A stretch of 5,207 nt of DNA from Bacillota bacterium (GTDB lineage: Bacteria; Bacillota_I; Bacilli_A; RFN20; CAG-826), in contig DNPJ01000026.1 of assembly GCA_003501485.1 (NCBI GenBank), positions 1-5,207 on the forward strand, read 5' to 3'. A program made the translations under genes and the position numbers. The notes beneath the pieces are model-generated. The model was not told where the DNA came from. It ran no database searches and saw only the letters and a program-made list of their open reading frames with translations. The stretch's first letter is position 1; each line of letters begins with the position of its first letter. Positions 4,483 to 5,207 of the stretch are shown piece by piece.

Positions 4483-4648
4483 TTATTACTTTTAGCCAGT
4501 TAACTGTTATGTCTTACGTAAGTCATAACTTACCGAATGCTTGGGCTTGTGACCAAGACCGCCGCATTAATACTCTCGTACCACTCTGCGTGTTTTCTTT
4601 TAAATAGTGTTTTTAACGTGGTTGGCGCTTCCACGGTCTATTGATAGA
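4483..4648 (-). other. Structured intergenic region without a gene
   Basis: No ORF with an SD is present. Structures, given on the plus strand: CAGTTAACTG at 4497-4506, a perfect 10-bp palindrome; 4506-4529, a 24-bp palindrome broken only at one symmetric pair; and 4536-4568, CTTGG/CCAAG inside AATG/CATT with a 6-7-nt bulge. The GC content around 4535-4600 is visibly higher than elsewhere. I looked for a tRNA and found no acceptor stem, T-loop or anticodon arm that fits. Confidence 0.45.
4615..4637 (-). terminator. Stop-proximal hairpin after the 58-aa gene
   Basis: In minus-strand sense a CGTGG/CCACG stem with a 9-nt loop is followed by TTAAAAACAC. It begins 11 nt after the stop codon. The loop differs from the other stop-proximal hairpins, but the 3' flank CGTTAAA is the same in all four. 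There is no proper U-tract. Confidence 0.4.
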
Positions 4649-4825
4649 TTATTCTTTAATTAATGACCTATCAATTTTTATGACACGAACGTTTTTATGT
4701 TCGTTCCAGCGCAAGAACTTTGCTTCTTGTTCTGCGTCAGAACGTTTATAATAAACGTTCGCATCCATTTGTTCAACACCTGTACCACAAGTGTTAAACA
4801 AAATTATGTAAATGCTTTTTGACAT
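4649..4825 (-). CDS. Small hypothetical protein (58 aa)
   Basis: A complete frame runs from ATG at 4825 to TAA at 4649, with the SD AAAGGAG about 9 nt upstream, so it is credible despite its length. The protein begins with a hydrophobic strand (SIYIILFN), then TCGTGVEQMDANVYYKRSDAEQEAKFLRWNE and a basic strand (NVRVIKIDRSLIKE). VYYK at residues 24-27 followed by SDAE at 29-32 matches the VFFK and QDAQ order in the 76-aa protein at 663-893, suggesting a shared small strand-helix-strand fold. No enzymatic motif is seen. It sits between a hairpin after the upstream gene and another after its own stop. Confidence 0.75.
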   Translation of the reverse strand: MSKSIYIILFNTCGTGVEQMDANVYYKRSDAEQEAKFLRWNEHKNVRVIKIDRSLIKE

Positions 4826-4864
4826 AATCTTTTTCTCCTTTCTTTATAATTAAAAAAGCCTTTT

Positions 4865-4884
4865 AACGTCATGCTTAGGACGTT
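4865..4884 (-). terminator. Stop-proximal hairpin, 6-bp stem with CTAAGCAT loop
   Basis: In minus-strand sense AACGTC, loop CTAAGCAT, GACGTT, then AAAAGGCTTTTTTAATT. It lies 3 nt after the stop of the 4888-5207 gene and 39 nt before the next ATG. The following AAAAGGCTT is shared with the 92-nt leaders. The T6 after AAAAGGC could make this a weak terminator. Confidence 0.5.
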
Positions 4885-4887
4885 ATT

Positions 4888-5207
4888 TTATTTAACGTAC
4901 GCCGTAAATGTGGCGTAATTTTTTGTTAAATAAAATTCTTTACGAAGATTATCTCCGTAATTAAATTTTATTTTAACATATTCTTCAAATTCTTCTAGGC
5001 TTAAAGGCCTATTGAATGTGAAGAAATATTTGTCATAGTCAATGCCAGTTCTTCTGGCGTGCCAGTCAGAAAAACCGACTACCTTGTAGTTGTGTTTACA
5101 ACGCAAGGCGTATTCGTCAGACCAGATAGAAATTACTGACCCGTCGATACACTTAACTCTAATGAACCCTGTTTTTGGGTCATTAAAGTCTATAATACCA
5201 TCAAAAC
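4888..5207 (-). CDS. C-terminal part of an unknown protein, cut by the right edge
   Basis: The frame is open from the right edge to TAA at 4888, giving 105 visible residues without an initiation site. An internal TTG at 5106 has no SD and is not needed, because coding continues upstream of it. The visible part has beta-rich segments (FDGIIDFNDPKTGFIRVKCIDGSVISIW, YKVVGFSDWHARR), then YDKYFFTFNRP. A helix (LSLEEFEEYVKIKF) and a final strand (YATFTAYVK) end the protein. I do not recognise it. It has two Cys and no membrane segment. The stop is followed after 3 nt by a hairpin of the recurring type. Confidence 0.8.
   Translation of the reverse strand, partial: FDGIIDFNDPKTGFIRVKCIDGSVISIWSDEYALRCKHNYKVVGFSDWHARRTGIDYDKYFFTFNRPLSLEEFEEYVKIKFNYGDNLRKEFYLTKNYATFTAYVK

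Noticed and set aside
4530..4605. tRNA-like look on either strand
   Set aside because: No cloverleaf: no 7-bp acceptor stem, no TTCRA T-loop with a 5-bp stem, and the putative anticodon loop has 8 nt.
1..5207. CRISPR array, insertion sequence or integrase attachment site
   Set aside because: No regularly spaced direct repeats, no transposase or integrase coding sequence and no terminal inverted repeats were seen.

Overview
The window is AT-rich DNA packed with short, almost unidirectional genes. Every credible gene reads on the minus strand, most starts follow a strong Firmicutes-type Shine-Dalgarno (SD) sequence (AAGGAGG or AAAGGAGGTGA), and several SDs overlap the stop codon of the gene before. 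No gene is a hallmark of replication, packaging, virion structure, conjugation or core metabolism. This fits the accessory region of a large Firmicutes phage, prophage or (mega)plasmid. That assignment is an inference, and phage versus plasmid cannot be settled here.

In transcription order (right to left): a gene cut by the right edge (4888-5207), a stop-proximal hairpin, a 58-aa gene (4649-4825), a structured intergenic region with two identical dyad operators (4392-4648), and a 144-aa gene (3957-4391). Next is a 720-base gene-free stretch (3234-3956) with a promoter-like sequence and a chain of hairpins, probably one or two non-coding RNAs plus a long leader. A six-codon mini-ORF with a perfect SD sits inside it. 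Then come a 283-aa gene (2382-3233), a repeated leader (copy B), a 212-aa gene with a degenerate zinc-finger-like C-terminus (1624-2262), a coupled 100-aa gene (1307-1609), a hairpin-rich gap (1157-1306), and three tightly coupled small genes (896-1156, 663-893, 442-648). The window ends with leader copy A, an 87-aa acidic gene (80-343), and a gene cut by the left edge (1-66).

The proteins are mostly unrecognisable. The striking content is RNA or DNA structure between genes. A 92-nt leader is duplicated upstream of two unrelated genes with 83 of 92 positions identical. Five hairpins with different stems share the loop start CTDAGYA (minus-strand sense). Three of these hairpins lie 3-4 nt after a stop codon, including the stop of the mini-ORF. 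Two AAACATA-N5-TATGTTT dyads are spaced 52 bp centre to centre in front of the 144-aa gene. Together this suggests accessory genes under a shared post-transcriptional or repressor control, next to a large structured RNA that needs a covariance-model search to name.
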